From NCBI RefSeq assembly GCF_950023065.1, contig NC_088680.1:45062559-45126558 (forward strand): DNA of 64,000 nt, written 5' to 3'. The position numbers and the translations under genes are program-made. Positions 24,360 through 35,985 of this stretch are shown in pieces. This DNA comes from Planococcus citri (Eukaryota > Arthropoda > Insecta > Hemiptera > Pseudococcidae). Under the pieces are notes generated by a model. The model saw only the letters and a list, made by a program, of their open reading frames with translations. It made no database searches and was not told the origin of the DNA. How positions within the stretch are numbered: the stretch's first letter is position 1; every line of letters begins with the position of its first letter.

Positions 24360-25080
24360 GCATGAAAAAATGCATCACCAATCAAAATTTCAGACGTTGA
24401 AGTGCATTTTTTGATTTTTGATGAATTTTTGAAAATCAATGTGCCAAAATTGAGAAAAATCATCATCTTACCAAATTCATATGGAAAACTTATTTTGACC
24501 TTCCTCCCTTTCTTGATCCATATAAACAGGTTTGAACTATTTTGAACAGTTCAGAAGCATCATGAAAGTTTTCTAATATGTAATTGATAAATCTCCATGA
24601 AATTTTCATAAAATTTCTGGTAAGGGAGTTGAAAAGCTAAAATTTACTTGTACCGTTAATTTTAACATTCTGAGTCGATTTGAGGCGGTTTCAGGTCGTT
24701 TTGGAGCCTCCATCCGTATTTTAAAAATTTGGAGGTGTAGGTACATTTTTTTCTCCAGTAATCTAAGCAAGTATAATCCAACTTCATTAAATAAAATTTT
24801 GTAGTAATTTCAACTTGGAAAAATCTTTTAAAGACTCTAGAACTAGGTAATCAAAACGGTTTGAAACAGTTTCTAATGCATTCGGAAATACCTACATAGT
24901 TTTTTTTTGCATATTTGACTCAAAATTGGTTTTCAAAAATTGACCAAAAATTGAAAACTGCACTTTAACAACGCTGAAATTTTTTTGGTGGTACCTAGGT
25001 AGGTACCTATACTTTATATTTTTTCATGATCTTTTGATTTGGCTTCGTCAGTTTCAAAAATTAGTTGCAGAACAGGTAGG
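24360..25080. repeat. Family A repeats in inverted order
   Basis: About 24370-24720 reads as family A in minus orientation (GAAGTGCATTTTTTGATTTT, GATGAATTTTTGAAAATCAA, then GGTCGTTTTGGAGCCTCCAT). About 24790-25070 reads in plus orientation (AATCAAAACGGTTTGAAAC, GGTTTTCAAAAATTGACC, AAAAATTGAAAACTGCAC). The two copies face away from a shared centre, as in the 62-63 kb cluster. No coding content. Confidence 0.55.
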
Positions 25081-26487
25081 TACCTCTCTTATGTGTTAAA
25101 ATAGGTGTTTTACAAAACAATGATGGTTTCCAAATACTTAGACAAATTTAAATGGATTTCATTACATTTTTTTCTTCCCGTATAGAAAATTAGTCGTTGT
25201 TTTTTCGGACAAGTTTTGCCTTTAAGTTACTTTAAAGTAGTTAAACTGCAAGAGTACCTATTAATGTAGGTATTGTTTCAGTATGAAAACTTCTTGTAAA
25301 ACTACAAGTTGAAAAAAATTAAGCTTACTAAATTCCTGTCTTACTATTACTTGAAATAACCTAATACTTCATCTACCTATTTGAAAATAATTTTGCATGA
25401 ATAAGTTTTGGAAATGTTTACAATAACCTTGATCAATTTTCAAGTAATCATTCTCGGCCAGCCAAATTCTCGCATAAACTTAATAGGTAATCCGCGTCAT
25501 TTTCCACAGATAAGTATGTTTCAATTTTTCCAGTATATACCTAAGTAAGTATAAGTAGGTACTTGAAAAACAATGAATCAAATGTCACGATTCATTTTCT
25601 AATTCATAAAATTGGAAATTTTTCATCTTGTTGGTCCGATTGGTAATGGTCCAAGTAGTTTTCAGGCATAATTTATAGAATTAGTATTAATACTGATCAT
25701 ATCGTTTATAAAATATTTCCTTGAGATTAGTTACCTTACTCCCCCCCCCCTTTGTTTAGAAACAACGCACATACTCATTTCCAATTCAACTTACACGTCG
25801 ATCAATGTTTTCAAAAAATGTCTGCTCCAAGAATTTATTAAAGAAAACTTTCTATGAATCATGTATGAAATTTTTGATAATTTTTCCCCCCTCCAATGAT
25901 GAGAAATTACCATTGAGATACACATGTAGGTAGCATATTAGGTTAAATACTACGAATAACTAATTCATAAAACACGCGTCTTATCACGAAAATAAATAAA
26001 CAGTCGAGTAAACAAGTACGTTGACTCGGTTTTAGACGCTAGAATGAGTAAGAGTTACTCATAATCCTACAAATACGCCACTTATTCAGCAATTTTAAAA
26101 CGAAATAGCAAATGTCGAGATTTATAAGAAAACACACGAGCATACAGAAATGAAAATAGATGAGGCAGTGACGGGGAGAGGGAGAGAAGAGTAAAAATGG
26201 GTGTAATAGTGATAAACGTCGATTTTGAACTAGACATTGACATAGGCTTGCGAAAATAGACACGCCGAAAGCTCTCTATAATACTCGTAGACTAAAAATA
26301 CACAACTCAACAATGTTGCCCGGATCATGGACAGAGCATCATATTGAAAATACACATTATGCAAAAAATCTATAAAAAGACAAAATTTCACCTACTATAC
26401 GATATGCTTTTACAACATAATAGGTAGGTCTAAGAGTAAGTAAGGTAAAAAGGAAAAAATAAAATTGAAATTTCACATTGGCATTAC
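25081..26487. other. AT-rich non-coding
   Basis: Includes a C10 run at about 25741-25750. Its right edge (to 26487) would be the first intron of the minus-strand candidate below. No gene is supported. Confidence 0.4.
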
Positions 26488-26880
26488 CTGCAGCGTATTT
26501 TGTTTGATATATCGGTGGCGGCCGTTGCACGCACATGTGATGGATATCCCTTCCACTCGATGTGAGCGTGAGCGCTGACGAAATAGAAAAGCAACATTGT
26601 GTGAACGGAGTCTGACCGGACGCGGTATGAAGCCTCACGACGACGGACCAAGTCTCTCGGCGGAAAGTTGCGCGGCAAGAAGCGTAAACTTTCTTCAAGT
26701 TGAACTTTCGCACGAAAAGACGCCGACGCTGGAAAAGCTGCTGTGGCTTGCGGCTTGCGGCGGTGTCAGGGTTGAAGAGCGTCATCGTCGTTCACGAATT
26801 ATATCTACCTACATCCGTTTGTGCCATTATTATTTCCATCTTCGTCTCTCCAACATGGCGGTTGCTTAGTTTTGGGAACC
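26488..26880 (-). other. Candidate first exon and promoter, CpG-rich, minus strand
   Basis: GC jumps to roughly 50% with many CpG. On minus the block ends CGCTGCAG followed by GTAATGCC, a good 5' splice site at + 26487/26488. A minus frame from ATG at 26785 runs about 100 codons in phase to that site (MTLFNPDTAASRKPQQLFQ at the start), but plus-strand frames are also open here, so it may be 5' UTR. On plus, CCAACATGGCGGTTGC (26852-26867) resembles the YY1/Pho site common in core promoters. I recognise no protein family. Confidence 0.35.
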
Positions 26881-27661
26881 GTGTGTGCGTGTGTTTCTTC
26901 TCTACAATTTAGGGGCGGAGCTGCTCGATTCGTGTGCATTCGATATCACAAAAACGTTTATCGCACCGTGTACAATGAAATGAGGTATACGTATTGAGCC
27001 GACGCCTCTGCGTGTACTATTTTCTCCTTATGTATCTCCTACGTAGTATAGAGTCGCAGGCTGCCTTTTGCCAATCTGAGGAACTAAGGATATTGCGAAT
27101 CGTCCTTTGTGCTGCGGATCCGAGAGAGAGCGTAGAAGTCAAGCTGTGGTGGCTCGAGCGATAGTCGCTGGTAATCTGAAATAATGAAAACAATCTACGT
27201 AGATGATACTGAGATGTATTAGATGGAGTAAACAGTGCCTTAGGTAGGTATATTTTATAGTTGATGAAGCGGGAGGAACAAAATATTTGATGTAAGGGTT
27301 ATTTTTTGCAATATTTCTCGGGCATCGTGGCGAAATTTTTTAATAAAGCAGGTGAACGCTGGCTTATACTTGCGAAAAGGTATACGGAATGATGTTAATA
27401 TACAGCCTGAGCCAACTTATATAAAGTAAATACCTACCTGGCGAAATGAAATATGCTAGAAAGGCGAACTTATGGAACTGAAAACAGATTAGGTATGGAA
27501 TGCTTTTATTGGTATTATGCAAAGATTCAAATCCATCGTGGTGGTCTGGAATAGCTGGAAAATCTCCAATTTTTTTAATCCATGATCTAATGGTATTGAC
27601 TTGTGTCATACAGTGTATAGGTGCGCATAATTACAAGAACTAGGTAATACCTACCTAATGT
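26881..27661. other. Upstream side of the CpG-rich block
   Basis: CpG content stays raised to about 27180 (GATCCGAGAGAGAGCG), then falls to AT-rich background. No frame is supported. It may include promoter-proximal sequence. Confidence 0.3.
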
Positions 27662-28268
27662 GTAATATCTAGAGCTCGGATTTTTATGCGTTTAAAGAAT
27701 CATTTTATGCGCATAAAATATGCATTTATTTTGATCAAATTATGACAAAATATGCCCTTATCCATCAAAATATGCACTTTTATGCAGCATCAATATGAGT
27801 ACCTATAGGAACGATTTTTCATTTTAAAGGTGGAGGGAAGGCTGAAAAATTAAGAAATTCAAAAAAATGAGGTTAAAGTCTTCAATTTTACTTTAAATAA
27901 TTAATTTTAGGTTAACATACAAATTACCTCAACATATGGTGAAAAAAATTTAAAAATCGGTTTTTCAATTTTTTCAAAGTTTTTCCATTTTTAACAAAAA
28001 ATACCGCCAAAAAAGGATTTTTTGGCCAAAATTTCCAAAATATGACCGAAAAATGGAAAAAATGGTCAAAATATGACGAATATGCGCTTAAAATGTCTAA
28101 AATATGCATTTATATGCATTTATATCCAAAATATGCAAAATATGCGCTAACAAGTTGGGCTCATTTTACTCAGAATTGCATGATTCACAAAAATCCATAG
28201 GATATGCACGATCTTCTGCGATGAATGAAAATATGACAAATCATAGAAATCCGAGCTCTAGTAATATC
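27662..28268. mobile_element. hAT-superfamily MITE with perfect 8-bp duplication
   Basis: The element spans 27670-28260 (591 bp). Its ends are inverted: TAGAGCTCGGATTTTTATG on the left and, reversed, TAGAGCTCGGATTTCTATG on the right. It is flanked on both sides by GTAATATC (27662-27669 and 28261-28268), a perfect 8-bp target duplication diagnostic of hAT insertion. The interior has no transposase and is packed with AAAATATGC/GCATAAAA words near both ends, which look like subterminal transposase-binding repeats. The perfect duplication points to a fairly recent insertion. Confidence 0.9.
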
Positions 28269-31200
28269 TATCAAATGATAATGACAATAATTACTTATAA
28301 TTGCGTGGTTTGAGATCTATTTTTCACAGTAAAATTATCATTATTTTGAAGGTAGGTACTACAGATATTAAGCGTTTGATCAGTTTTTATTGTTTACGGA
28401 AACAAATGCTCTCATGGCACTAAACGAATTTTGGGGGAATCTTCATTCAATGTTTTCTTTGATTGTAGGTCTTTTTTTTTTTTATAAGGGCAAATTCAAT
28501 ACTGATATACGTAAATTTATCACGGCGAGATGATTACAATCCCTAAAGGTAAGTGAGGAATATTTTCTCTAGAAAATTGTTTTGAATATTCAATAATACC
28601 GTTTGTTTGAATCTGATATGAAATCAAAAGTTGTGTCATGTGTGCCATATTCAAAAATGAAATACTTATTTTTATAAGAGGTTTTGTGTTCTTTGACCTT
28701 GAAAAAGCTTGTCACGCCATTAGCTCATCCGAATTGATTTACCTAAGTATAATGAAAAACGTTAATACTCGGGTAGATTTACATCATGGACTCAGATATG
28801 CTTTTTGGACGTTTCTGCTTCCAAACTCTTCTCGCCGTTTCTTACTTCTATACGCATTTTTATTTTTGATTGGTACCTATTTTTCAAATTTTGTATAGTC
28901 TAGATACATAGGTATGCTATCCATTGAAGCCCACACATCAATTGAATTTATGAAAGAAAATCTATATGATTTTTTCGCCCAAAGCGGACAGTTTTGATCT
29001 GAAATTTTCATCTTGTACCTAATAGGTTTATCCTGAAAGTCGAGCAAATACACCATCTAACTGAATTTGTACCTATACCAAATTCGTCAATTTTGTTTCT
29101 ATGTTTTATGAAGATTTTTTGTTTTCAAGAAATTGAATAGGTATAACCTCTTTTTCGGACGACCCGTCAGACTAAAATAAATTCATGTCTAGACTGATAT
29201 AAATTCAAAAATATTGCAATTTATGCAAAATTATAAATTTTCGATTTTTTCTTAGTGAGTTCATTTTTCCAAATGAAATTGGCAAATTGTTAATCAATAA
29301 TCACATCTTATGATTAAGTATAAGACGAAAAAAACCGAAGATTTCCCACTTTGCTGAAATTACAATTTGAAGAATTCAAAATAGAATGAAAATAAATGAA
29401 ACAATTTTTGAAAATTTGTGTTTACAACCAATTTAAGTGGTCACGAGAACGACTAATCTCGAGTATTCTGGCCCAGTATTTCATTTGAGCTCATTTTGTT
29501 GTACTTTTACTATAAAGATCAAAAAATTTGAAAATCCATAGGATTCTTCTACGATGCTTCAAAACTACCATTAAAAGATTTGGGAGGTCGAAGACGTACG
29601 AGTAGTTCAAAATGAATTCAAGTTTTAAATTATCTCAATTTAATCGAATTTTGATTTTTATAAAGTGAATAAACCAAATTGAAATTTTCAAAAATTTGTC
29701 AAAAATCAAAAAATTAATTCAAGCAGTTGAAATTTAGCCTTGGCTATTTATTTTTGATCGAAATTTGGATTATTTTGTTCATTCTGCATTTTTTTGCTCA
29801 TTGGGATAATTGATTGAAATTTCCTTGATTTCTTTTCAAACCTTTTTTTAATGGGTACCTAAATACCTACTTAGGTACTGCGTTCCATTCTGATAATAAA
29901 AATTTTCTTCGTTTTTTTTTTTGATAAGCACATTATTAAAGTCAGGCTTGAGGACCATGCAGTGCTGACAATTTTTTCGTTCTCTTTTCAAAAAAAAAAA
30001 AAAAAAAAAAAGAATCAATCTGTAAAAAATTCTAAAATTATGAACTCATTTTATATTATCTAGGTATCTATTTCTTTATGTAGAATTGTAGAGTGTGCTT
30101 CAAAATGTTCTGATAGGGTATATATATTAAAAAAAAAATTGAATTTCTTATTCGATGGGATCCTTCATTTTGAGTTGAAAGATAAGGCAGTAACTCGGAA
30201 AAAATGCCACAGTTTCGAAAATCGACCTGGGAGCTGAACTATTGCTATCAAAATCTAAGACCACGAAATATTTTGATTAGTTATTGGTTATTTTTCTCAT
30301 TTCTTTGAAATCTGTAATAATGACCGGATATTTTGCTGAGTTTGGCACATTCTTATAAATTTTTTTGATTTTGTACTTACATGAATAAAAAATAGGTACC
30401 CAAGTACTTATATGAACTACGAACACATGACCTATTTAAGAAAGTATTCCATTTGAAAATCAAGTTAGAACATTTGTATGCTACCTATATATTTTTATTA
30501 AATTCGAATTTGATTGAGTTAGGTATGCCTATGCATAAAAGTTTATACAACTTTGGAACAATCTGTAGAAGAACAGAACTATTGTGATATGGCTTACTTA
30601 CCTTTAAAAAAAACACACTTTATAAACTTATTTTGTTGTGGAAAAAAATGGAAGAAAAAATATACAGTCGCTGTGAGTGTAGTACCTACACTTATATGAA
30701 AGCCCGGTACCTATATTCAGCTATGTTTCTGTATCATGAACTCCCATGAAACAAATGTGAGAGAAAGAGAGAGGATAGATTAGCCTACGGAATTGAAATA
30801 AGATTTTGGAACGTTTTTATAAATGTTCTCACTCTGGTAACTTGATTGCTGGAAAATCTCTTTCTTTATAATCATATCAATTTGCATAGCTTATCTATAA
30901 GTCTATTTTAAAGTGTCTATTTTATTGAGATACTAGATCAAATCATCTGCTATACTTACTTACAGGGATGATATAAATGCTTGATGCTTTACTACTGCAG
31001 TTGAGCGAATTTCAGTTCTTTAACCTACAAAAATACAAATGCACATCAACATTGAATAAAATTGAAAACACTTCTTAATAAACTACCTATATACAATTAT
31101 TTACACCCCAATTTTATATTGATGACGAAGAGTAGGTAAGTACACATACACACATAATCAAACCACAAGGAAAAATGGACCAGAGCCAGAGCCTATGCAT

Positions 31201-31436
31201 TTACATAGCCTTTTCATTTGTTGATTGTGGAATTTGATTCCGAGATTTTGAATAGACACAAGGAACCTCTTTTCACTCGTAGGTACTAGTATCTATAGTT
31301 AGTCATGCTCGTTACTTCAATTCTCACTCCAGACTCATCATTTGGGTAGACCACCCTATTACCATGTTTGCTTAAGAAATTAGGTCATTTGAACCGTGGT
31401 AGGGTGCCACTTAGAATAAGTCTGTTTTTTTTTTTT
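28269..31436. other. AT-rich non-coding
   Basis: Contains an A22 run at 29990-30011 and diverged family-A-like phrases near 29690. A lone GTAAGTGAGG at about 28548 resembles a splice donor but has no exon to support it. The 86-codon plus frame at 28638-28898 is within chance. Confidence 0.45.
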
Positions 31437-31710
31437 TTAGAAAGTTGACCATTTCTCTGTAAGTAGTCCTGCTTCCATTGTTTGAAAATTAAAATAAGAA
31501 CAGGGATAGAACTCTACTTCGTTTTGTGATCTAGGTACTTGGAATTCCGTGTACGTATATCTATCTCTTCTCTGTGAATGATACCCTAAAGAATTCTGTT
31601 CGTTAACATCAAACTGTCTCATCAAGTAATGATCAAATAGTATGTACATAAAAGTACCAAAAATCATCGAAACACTTTCAATTATTTTGCAAAAATTCAA
31701 TTTATCGCAG
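31437..31710 (-). CDS. Low-confidence terminal exon, minus strand
   Basis: On minus, a pyrimidine-containing tract ending GACTTTACAG precedes a frame of about 90 codons (CDKLNFCKIIESVSMIFGTF at the start, then a polar segment with YHSQRRDRYTYTEFQVPRSQ) that stops with TAA at 31437. It has one short hydrophobic stretch near the N-terminal side (MIFGTFMYILF). Composition is protein-like rather than low-complexity, but GC is close to background and frames this long occur by chance here. No poly(A) signal or partner exon was secured, and the family is not recognised. Confidence 0.2.
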
Positions 31711-33289
31711 CTGTAAAGTCATAGTGAAAACTCTTAAAATGTGTAGTTGCAGATATCAAATTTCAGTCCCTTATTCTGTAAATACTGACAGAGTCAACTA
31801 GCCTTTATTCTCAAGTTAAATTGTTTTCCATTAAGTTATTTTGGATCAAAGTCTGGACAAAATTTTTTTTGTAAAGCATTAAAGATATAATTGGCAAAAA
31901 AATTAATTGCATAATAAAATTGCATTGAAAATTGACACTATCTGCCTTATCTACTGTCACACCAAGGTCAGAAATGTCACTACCTACCCACTACCCAGTC
32001 AAATAACTGAAATTTTCTAGATTTCATTATCGATACTGTCGCAGCATACGAGTACCTTCGATAATTTTCTGAAATTTTCTTCGTCGCTTTATTTCAAAGG
32101 AAAATTTTACCGACGCGACGAAAGCAAATGAACAGAATAAATTAATTAAGCCATTCGATGTTTTTTTTCTACATTGCGACGATTAATATGATTTTTGCAC
32201 AAGGCAATCAACACGTCAGCATGCACAAGTCGTCCCAAGATCGCTGATATCCGTAGGCTGCGTCTGCGCAGCTTTACCTCTTTATAGTGTAATTTTCAAT
32301 TCAGTGGACTAGGCTACTGAATATAAGACGAATAAATTAGAAGATTTTTTTTTTTTCTAAATCACTAATTAGAATGTTACGAGCGTGTATTCAACTCGCG
32401 CAGTAAACATTGATCAACGACAGAAAATTTATGGCAGGTATGTGCGATAAATTATGCCTTGTCTCAGTACTTTTTGCCATTATTTTTCTGCAGTGTGTAA
32501 TTTTTACGAGTGGATTGACCGCGGCTGTTTTTAGAATCCTGGAAATTATTATAAGTATACCTAGGTATACCTGGGTATATTTCTTTTTCATTGGCTCCGA
32601 CGTTAGAAGAATTGCCTTTGTGTTGGGGTGGTTTTTTTCGGCTTATGTCTTCGACAGTTTTTTTAATTCTGTGTTATCGCTGGAGCCTCCTCAAATTGAC
32701 CTAGGAGACAAAGATTTGGCATATGGGTTTAGTCGGGCCTCTAAAGGTGTTGTTTGGGGGGGGGGGGTTCGACTTTTCAATCCCGCCTCAGCTGTCTCCA
32801 GTGATAACGAAAAATCGATAAGAGGTGAGCTCTGAAGGCACGAGGAACGACCTGAGTCATTCGTGGAAAAATCAGGGTGGAACATTTTTCTTTGGAGACC
32901 AAGGCTTCAGTATATTTTTTTTACAAATTTGCTGCTTTTGATTTTGAAAAAAAAAATTCCTGATTCCCAACTCTGGATAATGAGTCTGCTCTTTCAAATA
33001 ATTAAATATTTGATACCTCTCTAGCTTGTTTTTATTTCAAATAGGGAAGCCATATTATAAGACATTCAAATTTTTTCAAAAATGCCCCAAGGACTTGAAA
33101 CTATCAATCCTGTACGTATAAATTATCACGCTGCACATTGCATAATCGATGATAAAGATCTGAAAGTTCAAACGATATCAGTCTACATCGAAATACGACT
33201 GTGGCAATATAGACGATGTAGGCATCACTTTATAGAAGGAATAATTTTTATGGTGATTTTATTAGATGTTTAATTAAAAATCCCATCGA
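31711..33289. other. Non-coding, with one long frame
   Basis: A 141-codon plus frame (32410-32835) crosses TACCTAGGTATACC intergenic-type words and a G run (about 32756-32767), so I do not accept it as a gene. A perfect hairpin GCTGCG-TCTG-CGCAGC lies at 32257-32272. Confidence 0.4.
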
Positions 33290-33620
33290 GTAAACGGAGC
33301 AAAAAATGTCATTAGTTAATTTATATCTATTGCCGGTCATTAAGATGTCCGCGTAGCGGTTATTTACGAGTTATAACGAGATTTTACAGTTGCTGACCGG
33401 TCATCTTCGTCAGATATTGTCGAATTGGTTTTTATGAGTTATTAACGCGCGCAATATGATGCGTTAATGGATCCTCCGCCACCTCCATCCCTCCCAATTG
33501 GTCGCAACCGCGCCAAATTTTATGCACAGACATTGATTTTTAGCGTGGCGCGTACCACACGAACCGGTTGCGTCAGGAAGGAGGCAGGGGCCGGGATGGA
33601 TGCGCATGTATTAGCGAATA
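33290..33620. promoter_or_regulatory. Possible enhancer-like block
   Basis: A CpG-richer island in AT-rich DNA with structured motifs. CCGGTCAT occurs twice (33332-33339 and 33397-33404), the second inside the palindrome GACCGGTC. An inverted pair ATTAACGC (33441-33448) and GCGTTAAT (33461-33468) resembles paired homeodomain sites. TTAGTTAATTTAT lies nearby. There is no open frame. The regulatory role is inferred. Confidence 0.3.
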
Positions 33621-35845
33621 AATGACATATACGCGCAATTGACGAGTTAAGTTGAAATCGAATCGAGTGTATTTTGTTATTGGATGAATTGAAAGGATTG
33701 TGTAGCCGGTTTTTTTTTTCATTTTCGATACGAATTAGCGTTTTATTACCCAAAAACCAGACGTGAAGTGTCGATAAAATCAATTTTTCTCAATTATTTT
33801 TGCGAGTAAATTGCACCAAGATGACTGATGCTGTGTTCAGATAGGCGTACGAATACAGGAAAAAGGATAAGTCGTATCAATTATTCGAACCTATAAACAA
33901 ATGACACTTATTGGCATATTAATGTTTCCCCAGTTAAGTCAATATACCTACTCATCGTACATGTAATTGAATTTATTTGTACTTCAGTCAGAAACAATTT
34001 TATACTGCTCATAAGTATATGTACGAGACGTTAGATTTATTTTGTCATATTCTCGCCCTCTTGTTTTATTTTAATCTTGTGTCAGATTTTATGCTCCTTA
34101 TATAAGAATGGTCGCTAGATTTTCAAGTAAAATGGTAGGCAACGCGCTTGATTGGATTCCAAAACTACGTGTAAGATTCGTACAGTCAAGGTTAAAGACG
34201 AATGAATGCTCAGATGCTCTGCAGGTGGCATGTGGAGTCTATGTATCTGTCACAATGCTCGAGTCAACAGAGAACGAATTTTTGTTGTCTATGAAAAGAT
34301 ACGTGTGCATATAGTCGAATCGGTATATCTGTTAGTTTTTCATTTTGCGATGCCTATTTACCTATAACCTACAAATAGGTAAAGGAAATAGGTTCCAGTC
34401 GTACCTATATCGCGATTTAAATAATGTTTTGTTGCGTGTAGTATAATCTAGGCTACATCTACTTACTTCGTAGAATCGTAGGTAGCCTCGTTTATCGATG
34501 ACTTTTCATTTTTTTTCCTATGTATTACCCTATTTGCGAATTTCTAGAAGGTGAGATAGTTTGTGTATAGTCGTATTTTTAGGTAAATGTATTCCGATGC
34601 ATAAATTATTGTCATGGTTGTTCATAATAATGCCAATTGGTTATTTTAACGATCGGATAATAGGTTTAAATTTTAGTATTTATTTTGGTCAAGGTAGTTC
34701 ATCTTGTTTAAGAATAGTCGATGTAGGTGGCTTACAGTTTTATTTACGATAAAATTCTGCTTAATTATACATAATGTGAGTGAGTCGCAATTTTGCAAAC
34801 TTTTTGTTATTTTTTTTGAGGTAGATAGCGTCTGTGTACTGATTTGGCTGGTTTTCAAAGAATGGAAACAAAGTGAAAAGCAAAAAGAAGGATACTTTCG
34901 AACAGAGGAGATCGTTATTCATATTGCATGCGTAAAAATGTCATAGATTAGAACCCTCTTTGTTGCTTATCTCATTTGTTTCAAAATGGTCGGAAATTAG
35001 GGTTGATTTCAAGAGCAATGGTTTTTTTGCACACTTTTCTTTCTTTATGAGATCTCTCTCCTGTTTCTTTAAGCTGTAATGTTTTTGAACATTTATATTC
35101 TGCAAATTTTATCTAGCGTGAAATCCGTTTGTAAGTATGGAAGGGAAAGATTGTACGTTCGTCTAAATCTTTTCCTCCTACCACCATATTTATTTCTTTT
35201 TAGCTTGAATGCAGCATGTTTTGTTCATTATGGAATTTAAATTAGTCTTTTGCCTGTACCTAGTGAAGTAAATTAATAGTTTGACTTGAATATAAGGCAA
35301 AGCAGGGCTATTTAAATTTTCCAAAATTTTTGCATGAGTATCTAATTACATAGGGGTTGTTTTTATGCTCGTAAATCAATGTAAAAAAACTGAAATTCGA
35401 TTTACACCCTATTTTAAACTCTTGAAATTGATCAATACCTATAGCTCTTTTGAGCCATTCTACAGCCTGTTAACAAAAAAATCTAACTTTCAACAGGCGG
35501 GAACAAATTTTAGAAAATGTTATCTAAGATGAATTGATCAAAAGAGTCAGACGAATAGTGAATCTCAGTTTAAAAGAATTTCAATGTATAAGAACCTTTT
35601 CATGTAATAAGTATTTACTTTTAATTTTCAATTATAAAACGCGAAAATAGTTGGAATGACGAACTGACGAATCACCATCAATCATTTGGTTGGAGAAGTG
35701 GGTTCCGAAAATTTGTTGAAAGTATTGGAATAAAGTGAATTGCATCAAATTTCAATCATTTTTAAAAGGGTTTAAATTTTTAGAAATTGCTAAGATTCTA
35801 GAAATCAGTTTAAACCAAAGGAAGATTCAAAATTTTGCATCTAAG
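33621..35845. other. Non-coding
   Basis: Unique AT-rich sequence. Frames of 60-87 codons on both strands lack support. Nothing else is seen. Confidence 0.45.
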
Positions 35846-35985
35846 TATTTATTTATTTATTTAATTTAATGAGATATATACAGCAACTTATCGGCTAGAG
35901 GCTCGTATGTACGAGTGAAAAGCTTAAAATTAGGTTATACACAGGAAATAAAGTCAAGTATGTACATACAATTTTAAATTTTTTC
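35846..35985 (-). mobile_element. Possible 3' end of a retroposon with a TAAA-type tail
   Basis: A (TTTA)n run at 35846-35863 followed by TTAATTTAATGAGATATATA and CAGCAACTTATCGGCTAG looks like the reversed 3' end of a LINE or SINE whose tail is (TAAA)n on minus. The body beyond about 35985 is not recognisable and no target duplication was fixed. Confidence 0.3.

Noticed and set aside
28548..28557. Isolated strong splice donor GTAAGTGAGG
   Set aside because: No exon-like sequence or acceptor partner next to it. Single donors occur by chance.
32410..32835. 141-codon plus-strand frame with hydrophobic N-terminal part
   Set aside because: It crosses TACCTAGGTATACC-type intergenic words and a G run, has no family match, and a frame this long has a fair chance of occurring in this much AT-rich DNA.
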